A stretch of 64,000 bases of DNA from Chlorokybus atmophyticus. Taxonomy: Eukaryota; Streptophyta; Chlorokybophyceae; Chlorokybales; Chlorokybaceae. Every line of letters starts with the position of its first letter. Positions within the stretch are counted from its first letter, which is position 1. Positions 34,484-47,195 of the stretch are shown in pieces. The position numbers and the translations under genes were made by a program. The stretch covers positions 77,108 to 141,107 of the forward strand of contig RHPI01000772.1 of assembly GCA_009103225.1 (NCBI GenBank), read 5' to 3'. Below the pieces are notes generated by a model. It saw only the letters and a list, made by a program, of their open reading frames with translations. It searched no databases and was not told the DNA's origin.

Positions 34484-37400
34484 TTAGTCTTTCCACTTCT
34501 TCTGCTTGGGCTCTTTTTTCCAGCCGTCGAGGTTGAAGAGCTTGCTGACTCCGCTCGGGCTGAGCATCTCGGGTGTGCTGCTGCTGCGTCTCAGAGCAGA
34601 AAGCAGCGACTTTTTGAAGGCGAGGCCGCTGGCGGTGATGCCACTCTGAGTAGCACCCGGAGACTTGGTAACGCTGGCCACACCGCCACTACCGCCATTG
34701 CTGCTCGCGGATGATGAGGACATGAGACCCAACAGAGCATTGCCTGTCGAGTTGGAAGGACGCATAGCGCGGCTATTCTCGCCAGCGTCATAGCTCGCGC
34801 CGGGGCCCAAGCCGTTCAACGACGCGGAAGGCGGGGACTGCTGCGCTATGTGGCCGGCCATCTCGCTCCGCATCAGCCAGCTGTAGCCCGCACTAGCCCA
34901 TTTCTTTGCTGTATCAAAACTGTGCGACAACACTTGCATCAGGTTTACGGCCAACCTCATGCACAACTACGCGCACAGCTGGACGCACTGGGTAAATTGC
35001 ATGGCAGCAGTCAACCATTGTCAGCTGTTGCACGCTGGTCACAAGTGGGACCAGTACACTGCATCTACCAACTAAAAACATTCAGCCAGTGCATGATGTG
35101 TAACTACTGCTGGACAACGTCACGACCACTGCGCCTGTATGCAACCAGCATTGCTGACTGCGGAGATTTCATGGTACAAGGCACTGCCAGCTAACCGCAC
35201 ACTCTGTCAGTGACATGCAATTGCGGGAACTGAACTGCAACTTAGACTGCATCACGGTGACAGCACCAGAAGCATAGACTGAACCATCACATGCACCTAG
35301 CTCAGTTGGCAACAAACTGCGCTTTGTGTCCTTCAAAAATGCATGATAGGTATGCACCACAGCAACTACACTGCCATTGCAACAACAAACATGCCGCATT
35401 GCCAAGAGAGTGAGGTGGCAATACACCATATGCTTGCACAGGCAGCAGTACACACACAGCTTTTGAGTGTTGGAAAGGAGCAGTACCTGTTTCCTGGGGC
35501 ACTCTCGTCCGCACCTCGCCTCCGCCTGACCTGATCCTCACTCGCTTCTGAGTCACGCTCAGAGTCATCCGAAAACGTGGACAGCGCGATCGACCCAGCA
35601 GAATGTCTTCGGTTGCCTGGCGCTTCAGTAAAGTTGAGGAAGTCTGCCGGGGACTCACTTCTCCGCTTTGGTGTTTCTGGGCTTGCATAGTAGCCCCGCA
35701 GCATGCCAAGTTGAGAGTCTGGTGTGGGGACGTGTGAGTATTTCCTGCGCGCCGGCGGCCTGCAATATCGCCTAAGTTAACCGGGCAAAAGCCTGAGTCA
35801 GCGCCTCAGAGAAGCGAGCATACAAAACAGAGCACACCACTCAGCAAAGTTGAAGCCCAGCCTTAACAGCGTAGTGGTAGGTGCGACGCAAACAAGCAAC
35901 GTATGGCCATTGGATGTTGGCCATGTCCGAATCTAACATAAAGCCCCATAGCTCCGTGGACTGATGATTCTGCAAGTCAAATAATGTCTGTACCAGTAAT
36001 CAACTCTGACAAGCTATAGACAACTGTAACCACCCTTCATGCATGGACTTGACTTATTGTTGCCTTGGCGAAGCAGTGCCCGTGGCTCACAAACCATTCC
36101 TAAGGTCTGGCCTTCAGCATTGCATGACGCACACAGGAAGCTACACAAGCCAGCAACAAGCATCCGCAATGCGTCTCATGCCCTGCTTCACAAGACGCTT
36201 CTCCTTGTGATGACATGACAGCTAACAGGCTCTCAACATGAATCTGTAGCAACAGTCAATGATGGACTGCTTCAGAACACTACGGGCTGATGCAAGGTGA
36301 GATGTGGCAGTTGCTCACTGCCAATCTCATCCTAATACATCAAGATGCAAAGCCGTTGTGATTCAGTGACTGCCCAGTGCTAACACCGTTTGTTAGGTCC
36401 AGACTCGACAGCTCAAGAGATACGCCAGGAAGGTAAGCGTGCTGTCCTTTGTGTTTGACATGACAGCGCTGTGCAGCAACACGACTCGGAAACCTAAAGA
36501 AGGTGAGGGTGCTGTGCTTTATGTTTGACATAACAATGCTGCAAAGCTGTGTTTACCTGGCCAGAGTGACATGACCCGGTGGGATTACTTGCATAGGTAT
36601 CCTCAGCGTCTTGTGAGCAAACATGGAGATATCCGACTCCAAGCCGTTGGCCCGTTTTATGTCAGCCACCTGTGAAGAAACGCATTTGTCACACTTTGTC
36701 ACTCAATACGCTCATGTTATCAAGACGCACGCAACAGCAACTCAGGGCACAGAAAAATATTGGCACAATATGACGACATGTTCTGCGGATAATTCATGTT
36801 TGGACACAATGCGCATTCATGTAAGTCTTGCATACTCGTACCCTGCAGTCGTACACAACAATGCAAGACATATGTATGTTGGCCGAGTCAAATATAGCCA
36901 CTGCACAGGGTCAGCTGCAAGCACAGTGTGATAAGCACTGGAGCATGATGGTTGCATGATAGGCAGGAAAGCAGCATAAGCGTAAGTATTTCACGGAAAG
37001 CACACCGCCATGCAAGGCACCGCACCCAGCTCTGTGAGGGAACACAAACTCGAGCAGTCTACTTGTTGCAGAAAACCGCAGCGGTGTTCAGCCTTCAGCG
37101 ACTTCAGCCAATGAATGCATGCAGCGTAGGATGCACAAGCTTGGGGTACAACAAGCTTACGCCAAGTGCATTGCTACAACATGATGGCAGCGTTACCGAG
37201 GTGTAAGTACTAACTGCAAGCAGTGTCTGCTTGCTGCTGGGAGTCCCAGCCTGGGACTGACGACACATGCAGCCTTACACAGTTGCAAGTGTATCTGAGA
37301 CGCAGCTTCATGCACAAACTAACTCCGTGGAAAACCATAGGTACTTGTTAAACCAGCTAGCATGGTTTGGAAATGCAGCAAGCGCTCGTCAGGTAATGCA

Positions 37401-37697
37401 CTATGGCAACGGCAAAACGCTTGCTTCCTTCCGCAAACTTACTTGCACATTGTACTTGATAGCAAGTCCCGCAAGAGTATCATAGGGCGTGACATTGTGG
37501 ATGATGAACATCTCATCCTCTGCGGCTGGAGCAGCAGCTGGCTCCTGTGCGGAGCCAGCGGGGCTGTGAACAGAGCTCTCGGCATTGGTCTCGACGTCCA
37601 CGTCCGACTCCTCCTCGTCCTCTGATTCCAAATCCCACCGCCGCCGTGCATTCTGCCAGCCCCCCGGTGACGACCTAGTGGACGCCAGCCCGCTCAT
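34484..37697 (-). CDS. Intracellular LysM-domain protein, plant type
   Basis: Four exons fit in phase: 37443-37697, 36557-36669, 35487-35759 and 34484-34919, giving 358 aa. One LysM domain (about residues 66-112) is split by intron 1: HNVTPYDTLAGLAIKYNVQ then VADIKRANGLESDISMF and HKTLRIPM. There is no signal peptide or membrane segment. The start is an acidic Ser/Glu/Asp region (DLESEDEEESDVDVE) and the rest is low-complexity Ser/Ala/Arg sequence with LRGYYASPETP and ESPADFLNF patches. This arrangement resembles plant cytosolic/nuclear LysM proteins of unknown function, not chitin receptors. The domain usually binds N-acetylglucosamine polymers, but here the ligand is unknown. The ATG at 37697 is chosen over an upstream in-frame GTG. 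Confidence 0.85.
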
Positions 37698-40007
37698 GCT
37701 CCCCACCAGTGGCAGCTTCTGACACTAACCCCTCGCTGCCGACTCTAGATCATAGGGCAGTTGCACCACACAGCTGATAGCAAGTATAACCAATGCCAAC
37801 GCGTGCAACCACACCGACGTCCCTGGCGACAAGCCTTCTGCCTCAGAGACTCGTCTGCACAGCTATACCCGTCTGCCTACCCCGTCTTGTCCAGAGCAGT
37901 AACACCACCCCAGAACGGACAAAAGACCTCACCAGCGGCTTGACCCAGTTATTCCACAAGTACAACCAGCCCGGATCGCAACGACGCCACCTCTTCCGCC
38001 GCTGCCGCCGCCCCGAAGCACCACCCCACGCCACTCCTCACAGACGCCCTCAAGCACGTTTTGGCCCACACCCCTGCGTGACTTTAACCAAACGGTGACG
38101 GCGCGCACTCGTCAGCCCCCTTGAAGCCCGCCTGGCCAAGCAACCTGCCAGCCCCGCAGACCTCGCTTGACGGCGCGCTCGCCGCCGTCCCGTTGCCGTT
38201 GGGCACAGCTGGGGGGCAGCGTGACACCCCCAACGCACGCACAACGTTCACTTCTTAGCAATACCAACGGACCAGATGAAAAGTGTGTCAACAAGCCTAA
38301 GCTTAAAACGTGCGATACTGTCAACGAGAGCAAACGAGAATATTGTCGCAAGACGTTTCTGCCGGTTTTTGTATTCTTGTTGCTCTGGACTCTATTATGT
38401 AGTCTATATGAGGCAAAACATTGCAATCCACCGGTCTGAGTCAGCGGTTTCGTTTGCACGATTTGGGAAAGTGAGATGTCACATCAGCTGGCCATCATGT
38501 GGCGTACTGGCACTTGTCACTGCACATTCGCATTCTGCCTTGCGGCTCAGCACGGGAGATCCTGATGTCACCAGCTATCGTTAGCAGCTAGTGTCACCAC
38601 GAGTTGTTGAGTATCATTAATACTTCTCTGCTAAACACATCAGTAATAAAGCAATCACTCACAAGCTAAGCAGGCACAAAATAATAACTTACTCAATGTT
38701 CAAGCAAAATAAAGTAGGTAACGACTCAAATGAAGCCCTCCATTGAAGCTCTTGCTGCTTTTGGCAAAAGCAGCAAGAGCAGAGGTTGGCAATCAAGCTA
38801 TATATACTTGGGTTAAAGCAAAAACAGAGTTAACCATCATAATTTGAAACCCAAACTCAAATGATCTAAATTCAGGACCGAGTTAACCTTCACACAGCTT
38901 TTGGGTGCCAGCTTTTTGGCAGGATTCAACAAGCACGGCATTAGCAAGGGTAAGGACATATGAAGCGCAGCAAGCAGGTAGAGCTTGGGGTAAAGATTAG
39001 CTCCTGGCACTGCTGTGCTACAGCATGCATATGTGGGTATTATGCAAAGCATGTATGACAATAAAATGTATCATAAAATGTATGATTCAAGCATTTGTCT
39101 TATGCATCATGTCACAGTCGAGACATGATTTGCACTCCACTTGGCGTTCACTCTTCATGGTTTTCACATTAAAAAACAGCTTTTGCAAGTTTATTAATAT
39201 GAGCTACGAGCAAGTTGTCACGTCAACATTAACAATTGCTTTGTTTAAACCGCCTTTTATTCTTATTTAAAAAGTCATAAATACTTAACATTTAATTTGT
39301 ACTGTTACGAATGCAGTCGGTAACCATAACTTGCAAAGCAACTTTATATGACTATTTGTACGCTAAAGTTGCTTGTATCAGCATATATATGAGTATAAGT
39401 CATAACCTTGTTGATGCCATATAAATTTAAATTGGAGTTGCATAAAGCGATCCACTCATGGTTACACCGTATTGCTTATGCGTTATTACGATAATGATGT
39501 TACACATGTGTCACGGGCTTATGCAACAATGGCGGCATGCATGCGTACATGCATTAATACATAATATAATTTACTATAGATCTTATCATTAGTAGCAATC
39601 TCATTGCGTTAAGATTACTCAATGCACTTATTTATTTACATTTTATGGTATGTATGATCGTTTAACGAATTTTCAATGACCATAAATTGCAATCCCACAA
39701 GCTGCCACAATGTTGCTTGCGCTCGGATTTTGGTAGGGTGCACAACCATGTGTAAGACAAGCAACATAGTATACCCTTGTCAATGTCAAGGAAGTTGTTG
39801 TGGTTGAACACAATCAGCAGTGGAGGTTGTGCTTGACTTGGTTCCAGCAATGTGTGACTGACTGACTCACACTGCCAGTCAGACACGTGAACTCGCCACG
39901 CAAGCCAAGTTTGTCAGCGCCCAGCGTCAGCATCCCCTCAAAACACCCAGACTCCACCCACAGTTGCACACTGATCGCGTCACTCAGGCAACGCTGACAC
40001 TGACGTC
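37698..40007. other. Divergent intergenic region between LysM and isovaleryl-CoA dehydrogenase genes
   Basis: It holds the promoters of two divergent genes by position. 38136-38366 is exactly duplicated at 41896-42126. 38590-39660 is AT-rich without supported frames. Confidence 0.5.
38136..38366 (+). repeat. 231-bp perfect direct repeat, copy 1
   Basis: Identical base for base to 41896-42126 as far as I can read: it starts CCAAGCAACCTGCCAGCC and ends AGACGTTTCTGCCGGT. Here it runs smoothly into flanking sequence on both sides, so this is probably the genuine locus. Confidence 0.9.
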
Positions 40008-43000
40008 ATGGCGGGGGCGGTCTCGGCGCTGGTGAGGAGGGGGGCGGCGGTGGCGGTGGCGGCGAGGTTGGGCGACGGCATAGGAGGTGGGGCAGGCGGG
40101 GTGGGGGGAGCTGCGGCATTGCTGAGGAGGTGGAGGACAGCGCAGCCGAGGGACGTCTCGTCACTGGCGGGCAGCGCCGGCGCTCTCCTGGACGACACCA
40201 CGCTGCAGGTGGGTGGGGCAGCATTAGGGTCTTGTGCAATGAGGATTCGTTGAGTCAGCAACAAGTCGCATGCGTATGAGTAACGTGTTGCATTGCTCTT
40301 TTGCTTGTGACGTGCTCAACATGACACTGCATGCACATGATTAGTCACAAGCAGATTACCAGCACTCGCATTGTATGGTTTCCACTTGAACAAATAAGGT
40401 TACGTACATATCATACTGTACGCGCCACTGTTTGTTGTAACTGGGCGATGTGCTGACATTGCGGATGGCGACACCGTGTCCTTGTGCACGTGCGCACCAG
40501 TGTGCGTAGAATCTGGATTTGTACAATATTAACGGTAGACAGAACATCCAGCTAACCGTGGTCAGGTAATGAGCAGCATCAGCGTCAAGCATTACGAGAG
40601 CGTAGCTTCATGTATGCAGTGAGTACGCAGTCTGCTGCAGGTGCTTGCGTGGGGGCAGGGCGGGGGGCAGGTCACACACCGAGGAATCTGTGCTTGAGTC
40701 AGTTTGTATATGTTTGTGCAAACCTGTGATGAGTTTGCCGATGTTCACTGCACATGCATGTAAAAAAACATGCACTGATATGTGCGCGAGCTTGTGCATG
40801 CATGTGTGTTCGTGCACACGTGTACATGACATGCACACTTTTGTGTGGTGTGGATGTGTAGTTCACATGCATGCGTACATATGATTCTGAGATATACACG
40901 TGGTAGACACGCATACTCATGCATGTCTACTACACATACACAAACACGTACATGTTGCCTGAAATGCTTGCTCAATGCTGGCGCGTGCAGTGTGCTCGTT
41001 CAGTGGTTTCTGGTTTGGTCATCCAGTCAGCTGTGTTCAGTATTGAAATGTATCCCAACCACAGTTATTTGTACCCCTGCGGATTTTGCAGTTTCAGGAA
41101 AGCGTGCACAGGTTTGCACAGGATCGCATCGCCCCGCACGCTGCCGCCATTGACGCCACCAACTCCTTCCCCAAAGCAAGCAGCAATGCAACTTCTTGAC
41201 CCATTGTTTCACGTCTATGCTTACCTGTCCATGCATCAATACCAGTAGTAGGTAATTGGCAACTCAAAACACAGGATGTCAACCTGTGGACGGTCATGGG
41301 AGACTTCCACCTCCATGGCATCACAGTGCCAGGTACGCTGCGCCAACTCATTTCTGTGGTTGTCACAAGTCAACATGACTTTATCACTTAAGAACAGCGG
41401 CCTTTTGTATGTGTCTTGTGCAAATGACATGACACATGTCGTGATCATTTCAAGTAAGCTGCACATGCTGAATGTAAGCAGTGCTTGTGTAGAAGGTATT
41501 CATGACGAGTGTGACATAAGCCAACCTTGTGTGCAGAGGAGTACGGGGGATCGGGGTTGGGGTACACAGAGCACGTGGTTGCGATGGAGGCGCTATCGCG
41601 CGCGTCGGGGTCTGTTGCTCTCTCCTATGGAGCGCACTCCAACCTCTGCATCAATCAGATAGTATGCTTGCTTGTCCAGCACACCTTGTGTGATATGCAG
41701 TTTCATTTGCATAATGACGCGGACTGGTCATCATGCAAATGCTGAGACTTGCTTGCTTTATGCCAGGTTAGGCATGGCACGCACGAGCAGAAGCAGAAGT
41801 ATCTCCCGAAGGTGAGTGTGCATGTGCGTGCGGGCATCTGTGCGAGCACACGCGTGCACCTGTGCGCGTGTGCGTGTCCCCCCCCCCCCCTGTGCCCAAG
41901 CAACCTGCCAGCCCCGCAGACCTCGCTTGACGGCGCGCTCGCCGCCGTCCCGTTGCCGTTGGGCACAGCTGGGGGGCAGCGTGACACCCCCAACGCACGC
42001 ACAACGTTCACTTCTTAGCAATACCAACGGACCAGATGAAAAGTGTGTCAACAAGCCTAAGCTTAAAACGTGCGATACTGTCAACGAGAGCAAACGAGAA
42101 TATTGTCGCAAGACGTTTCTGCCGGTNCTCCTGCAGTTGGTTTCAGGCGAGCATGTTGGCGCCCTCTCAATGAGTGAACCTAATGGTAAGACACGGATAG
42201 TATGTGACATTGATGTATTGTAATAGGTACTTCAAGCAAGCGTCTGGTTATTCATGCGCTGTTGTTTGTTCATCCCCACAGCGGGTTCGGATGTCGTGAG
42301 CATGAAGTGCCGTGCGGACCGCGCATCTGATGGCAGCTTTGTTCTGAACGGGACCAAGATGTGGTGCACAAATGGCACCATCGCTAATACATTGGTAACA
42401 AATTGCTGTTGTAATTGTTGTTGTCGATTTCGCTGCCATGGCTCGAGAACTGTAAGCCAAATACAATATATGTTTCAGGTCGTGTATGCCAAGACGGATG
42501 TCAACGCCGCAGCGCACGGGATAACAGCGTTCCTCATTGAGAAAGGCATGCCAGGGTGAGTGAAGGAAAGGCTTGGTGAGTATGCTTGATGGGGTTTATG
42601 CTATGGTTTACAGTTGAGAGTGGCTCCCGTGTGCAGGTTTTCTACTGCGCAGAAGCTGGACAAGCTCGGTATGCGCGGCTCTGACACGTAAGTGTACAAC
42701 AGTCAACATACCGTACCACATCTCACAAAACCATCATACCATACCATGCGTGCTGATACTAGACTGCTATCGCACTATTCTGTCCTGCACTGTTCCGTAC
42801 CGCGCGCAGTCGTACAGACAATCCCGAGCAGTTCTGTAAGCTACAGCAAGTTCGTGCCTAACTTTACCGACAACTCCTGCTCACAGCTGCGAGCTGGTCT
42901 TTGAGGACTGCCACGTTCCTGCTGAGAATGTGTTAGGCGAAGTGAACAAAGGTAATAGAGTTGATTGGTATATGGAAATTTGCATCAGGAGGTACATCAC

Positions 43001-44004
43001 AGGTCATCTCTTGATGATCTTCGCATGCAGGCGTGTATGTGCTGATGTCGGGGCTGGACCTGGAGCGGCTGGTGCTGTGCGGGGGACCCCTCGGCCTGGC
43101 TGCCGCGGCTCTGCAGGACTGCGCGCTGCCGTACGTTCGCGAAAGAAAGCAGTTTGGGCAGCCTGTTGGAGAATTCCAACTCATGCAGGTATAAGGGGAA
43201 TGCATGCGAGCGCGCCTGCATGCGCACATTTGCATAGGCATGCAGTTACGCGCGCATGCGCGTGCACATATATGTGCCTGCATGTGGGTATGTGCTTGCA
43301 CATGGCTGTGTGGGCGCGGGTGGGAGCATGCACATGTGCGGGTGGCTTCCCGTGTGCATGCGTGAGACTTTCTCTCTGCATAATGAAGCAAAACTGCTTA
43401 CTGTTTGGTGCTGAGAACTGAATGTGGCACAGGGCAAGTTGGCAGACATGTACTGCAGGCTCATGTCAGCTAGGGCGCTGGTGTACTCGGTGGCGAGGTC
43501 ATGCGATGCCGGGCACATTGATAGAAAGGTGAGTGTCGTGTTGCTTGCGTGGGCGCATGCGCTGCTGTTTTCATCAATTTGCAGCATAGGCAGCAAAGCT
43601 GCTTTTGAAGAGCACGAGTGCTGCAGACTGCAGCTTCATGTGCTCTTGAGCACATGTCATGAGATTAGATTACAAGAGTGTTCAATCCAGTATTGCTTGT
43701 CATTACCATTGCAGGATTGCGCGGCTGCAATTTTGTATTCGGCAGAGAATGCTACGCAAATAGCGTTGGAGGTATGTTGTTTACGCCTGGTTAAGCACTT
43801 CCATGCTACGTCAAACACTTTGTAAACATTGTCAACTACTGTGTATTCGTCATGCAGGCAATCCAATGTCTCGGGGGCAATGGTTACATCAATGAATATC
43901 CGACGGGGCGGTTGTTGAGGGATGCGAAGCTGTACGAGATTGGCGCAGGCACAAGCGAGATTAGGCGCATTGTTATTGGACGGCAATTGCTCAAAGAAAC
44001 ATGA
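40008..44004 (+). CDS. IVD: Isovaleryl-CoA dehydrogenase, mitochondrial
   Basis: FAD enzyme of leucine breakdown that oxidises isovaleryl-CoA to 3-methylcrotonyl-CoA in the mitochondrial matrix. Fourteen exons fit in phase: 40008-40208, 41098-41175, 41275-41332, 41537-41661, 41767-41811, 42137-42185, 42282-42394, 42479-42555, 42637-42687, 42887-42951, 43031-43188, 43433-43528, 43715-43771 and 43858-44004, coding for 439 aa. Exon 1 is an Arg/Ala/Gly-rich leader fitting a transit peptide. Family motifs run in order: [100 protein letters not shown] and [15 protein letters not shown]. The catalytic base expected in this subfamily is present as Glu299 in [10 protein letters not shown]. Intron 2 uses a GC donor. 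Intron 5 (41812-42136) contains poly-C, a 231-bp duplication and an unknown base, probably misassembled, without affecting the coding exons. Confidence 0.95.
41896..42126 (+). repeat. 231-bp perfect direct repeat, copy 2 (in an IVD intron)
   Basis: Exact copy of 38136-38366 placed in intron 5 of the isovaleryl-CoA dehydrogenase gene. It is preceded by a poly-C run (about 41879-41890) and ends exactly at an ambiguous base (42127). Such edges suggest a wrong gap fill more than a biological duplication. Confidence 0.9.
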
Positions 44005-44663
44005 TGTGAATTGACACAAACTCGTCTCAGTGGCAATCTTGGGCGTGCAAGCGTGATGTGTTGGGTACATGTTCAGTGGCATTAGGTGCAGTCATGTAAC
44101 ACAAAATCTCCATACACCAACTCCATGCGCAAAGTCCCCACCACGCAAACCGAAACATGAACAAAAGCATGCGCGCGAGGAATGACAATGGATGTTTCGC
44201 GTATGCATTGCTCTCATGGTTCATGCGCCTCATTTCAATGCATGTTGCGCAGATCCACCCAATGTGTCCATATGACAAGGGTTGGATTACTGGTCTTATA
44301 GACAAGGGGGAAAGTGCTCTGCTGCTGCTGCTGCAAAAACTATTTATTGGGCTAATGTCGTCTGCTGCGCCAGTCGGGCCGCTTTACAATTGGCACAACA
44401 CATCTTCCTGTTTATTGCCACCCTCTTACGTCCTGATTGCGTAATTGGCGGTGGCTCTGGGCTTGCACTCCAACTCATTCTTGTTGGCGCTGTATGCAGT
44501 TGATACACCCTCCGCTGGCGACATCACCGCAGACGCCTGACACATGAACACACTCATGAGCGCACACACATAGTACCATACCTTTATATACACACTGTTG
44601 GCTAAGTGTTAACTTGTGTGATATGTCATTGCAGGTCCGCATTGCTGGCTGAGTGTTACACCG

Positions 44664-44855
44664 TTACAATGCAGCAGCAGCAACCAGTCCATCACAATTA
44701 CTTGCCTTGCTCGTGGGGTTGCTGCTTTTCTTTCCACGGCCAGCGGCAACAACGGTGACAAGAAGCAGCACGACGGCGCATACCAGCGCCGCCGCTACTA
44801 AGGGCGACGAGGCCGCGCCCGGGAGCGCCTGCAGCATGCTGCTGAGACCAGCCAT
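44664..44855 (-). CDS. Possible small single-pass membrane protein or first exon
   Basis: An ATG-initiated 63-codon frame with a strong hydrophobic segment (LVAAALVCAVVLLLVTVVAA) followed by GRGKKSS, a positive stop-transfer-like cluster. It could be a small membrane protein or the first exon of a minus-strand gene, since AGCAAG|GCAAGT at about codon 50 is a perfect GC-type donor context. A downstream exon could not be joined in phase. An overlapping plus-strand frame (44653-44958) is Arg/Ala-rich and looks compositional. Weak support. Confidence 0.25.
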   Translation of the reverse strand: MAGLSSMLQALPGAASSPLVAAALVCAVVLLLVTVVAAGRGKKSSNPTSKASNCDGLVAAAAL

Positions 44856-46653
44856 TGAGCTGGATAGAAGGGAGGAGGCGGAGGGGCGGAGGGAGCTACT
44901 GATGGAAGTAGTAGTGGGATCACGGCGACCTCGCAGACTACGCCGCCGCCGCCGCTGATGCCGCCGCCGCCGATGATGCTTTGCTGCTGTCGCTGTTGCC
45001 AGAAACCGTGGAGAGGGGCGACGAGATACGAAGTGTACGGTCAGGCTGATACGTAGTATCTAAAGAGTGCGCCTAAGTATCTCCGGTAGCTCGCTGTGTA
45101 TCTCAGGTGAGGGCAAACAAAGTGTTCTCTTAGTACTACTATGTTGTAGATATGCAACCCAGTGTATAAGGGATCAGGAACGCATTTTTGCATACCTGAG
45201 AGCTTACTGCTGGCATTGTGTTTTGGCTGTGTGCTCCTGACAGGACAGCACCTGGCCCAGAACTTGAACTTGAAGGTGGTACTACTTTCTGACACTTGTT
45301 CACCCTCGATACTAATGAGCGTATCTGAGAACGGTAGTACAAGTTTGTACGCATTACGCTATTGCAGGCTTCAATGCGTCCTGGACTTATAGCACCGGTA
45401 ACAGTCAGCACTGGTAACTACGGTTATTGCCTAACGTCGGACAATGGTTGCCCGGCCGCTCCCGGCTATGCACATAGGCAGTGCGCGATAGTATTATTCT
45501 GGCGACCTGTGCATACCGCTGTACCAAACTGATGGGTACATGCTTATAGATGGGTAATACCATGGCATGCGTGACGCATGATGCAATCCATGCTCTACCG
45601 TACAATAATTTGGGGTCGCGCCGCGTCTCCTGCTTTCACAGGCGGGCAACCTTGAGAGTGGCCGTACGACGTCAAGTTGAGGTGGCGTACGGTTGTGCCG
45701 TCGCTTGTGCCTTGCTACTTGAGAACATTAAATGTGTACATCATTGGCTTGAGCAAAGTCGTGCCTACGACGAGACATTCCATCGACAAGTATTGAATTG
45801 ATAATCAATCCGTACCACTTTGATGTCGTGTAAACTAAAGCATAGCGTAGCGAAGTCAGGCTTAAATAATGGTGTGTGTATGTTATGATGGTGTCGTACT
45901 TCATGTATGGCAACATCATAATGGCAAATTGTGATTGGTATTGGTCTGTTGTTCGACAACAATTTCACAATAATTTTGCAATTTGTGCTTCATAATCGCA
46001 TTTGCATACCGATACATAGCACCATCTGGCCATTCTTATTGTTCCCTTTTCGTTTGCTGTTATCTTGCTGCATGTCCTCCAGTCTTACCTGCATCACCTG
46101 TGATTATAGTTGGATGGTACGACCATATCTACGTGCATTATTTGCACGCATGTAGATAGGGTCGCCGTACGCAGGGGCACATAGCAATGATTGCCCTTAC
46201 GAGAACTGATGGACATTATCTGCGGCTGTTGTATGTATGTGCATGGTGTGAGCCACCAGTTGACGGCTTAATTACCATAGCAAAGCCTCGGGCAAGTTGC
46301 GTTAATCACAGAGGCTTCGCATGCCATGAGGTGGCCCGTGCAACTTTCGTGATTGGCTATAACGACGGCGCTACGGGGCTATTTGTAATGCGTGCGAACT
46401 TGTCACATGCATTGTACGTATTAAAAAGCGTATACATCAAGCCGCAGCTATGTGTGTACATGCATTATCAACCAATTTGTGATGTGTGCGGTGTTTTTGT
46501 TTTACTGAAATCGGACGCTCCCGCTTTCTGAACAATTGCCTTGGCAGTGCGGCTTCAAACACTTCCTGGGAAAGTTTTCGCTAGCCGCTAAAATCCTGTA
46601 GGTGAGCCCATCGCGACGGTGTGGGAAGGGCCAACCATTCCTTCACATTTTAC

Positions 46654-46731
46654 CGTGGCGACCCGAATGGGGTTTGAATCTTGGTCTCTCCTGTCGAAAG
46701 GCGGCGTCCTGACTAGTGCGCCACCACCCCT
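46654..46731 (-). repeat. tRNA-like sequence, probable SINE head or tRNA pseudogene
   Basis: On the minus strand the segment reads GGGGTGGTGGCGCACTAGTC, then an anticodon-arm-like part, then AGATTCAAACCCC and GGGTCGCCAC. TGGCGCACTAGTCAGG resembles the internal A box and GATTCAAACCC the B box of RNA polymerase III genes, correctly spaced by about 35 bases. The cloverleaf is imperfect (poor T-stem and mismatched acceptor), so it is not called a functional tRNA. Confidence 0.45.
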
Positions 46732-47168
46732 TACGGTTCGTGTGCAGTGTGTTGCGTTGGTCTGTAGCTTGCAGTGGTCAGTTTAATTACGACTTGTGTG
46801 CTATGTGTTGCATCTGATACGCTAGCAATTCTTTCGCACACATATATGCCGAATCAAAAAAGCATATCGCATATGGCTTAAATATTGTAATTAACCCCCT
46901 CCGATGAAGTTATTTGAGCGGATGCTTTTTGTTTCATCTCATTTTTATTCAAAATTGTTTAAAGTCTTGACACTATCAATGTTGGCTATCAAACTTTACC
47001 CGGCAAATATTGGTATTAATATCAGTACTCATACGGTTTATCCATTGACAAAAAATTTTAATAATAGCGAGGGCGGAGTATGCTTCAAATGAACCGTAGA
47101 TTGAATAGATTGAGGCGGCATGTCGAGGCGTCATCCTATTGATTCTGCTGTAGCTTTTACTTTTACGG

Positions 47169-47195
47169 CTTGTTCACCCTCGTAGGGTGAACAAG
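47169..47195. repeat. Perfect 12-bp hairpin
   Basis: CTTGTTCACCCT and AGGGTGAACAAG flank a CGT loop. No gene is adjacent, and no T-tract follows. The function is unknown. Confidence 0.7.

Noticed and set aside
35881-35972. Extra exon of the LysM gene (NHQSTELWGFMLDSDMA frame)
   Set aside because: It needs phase 0 but the neighbouring LysM exons join perfectly in phase 2 without it.
46654-46731. Functional tRNA gene
   Set aside because: The T-stem and acceptor do not pair well and the anticodon loop is irregular; kept only as a SINE/pseudogene candidate.
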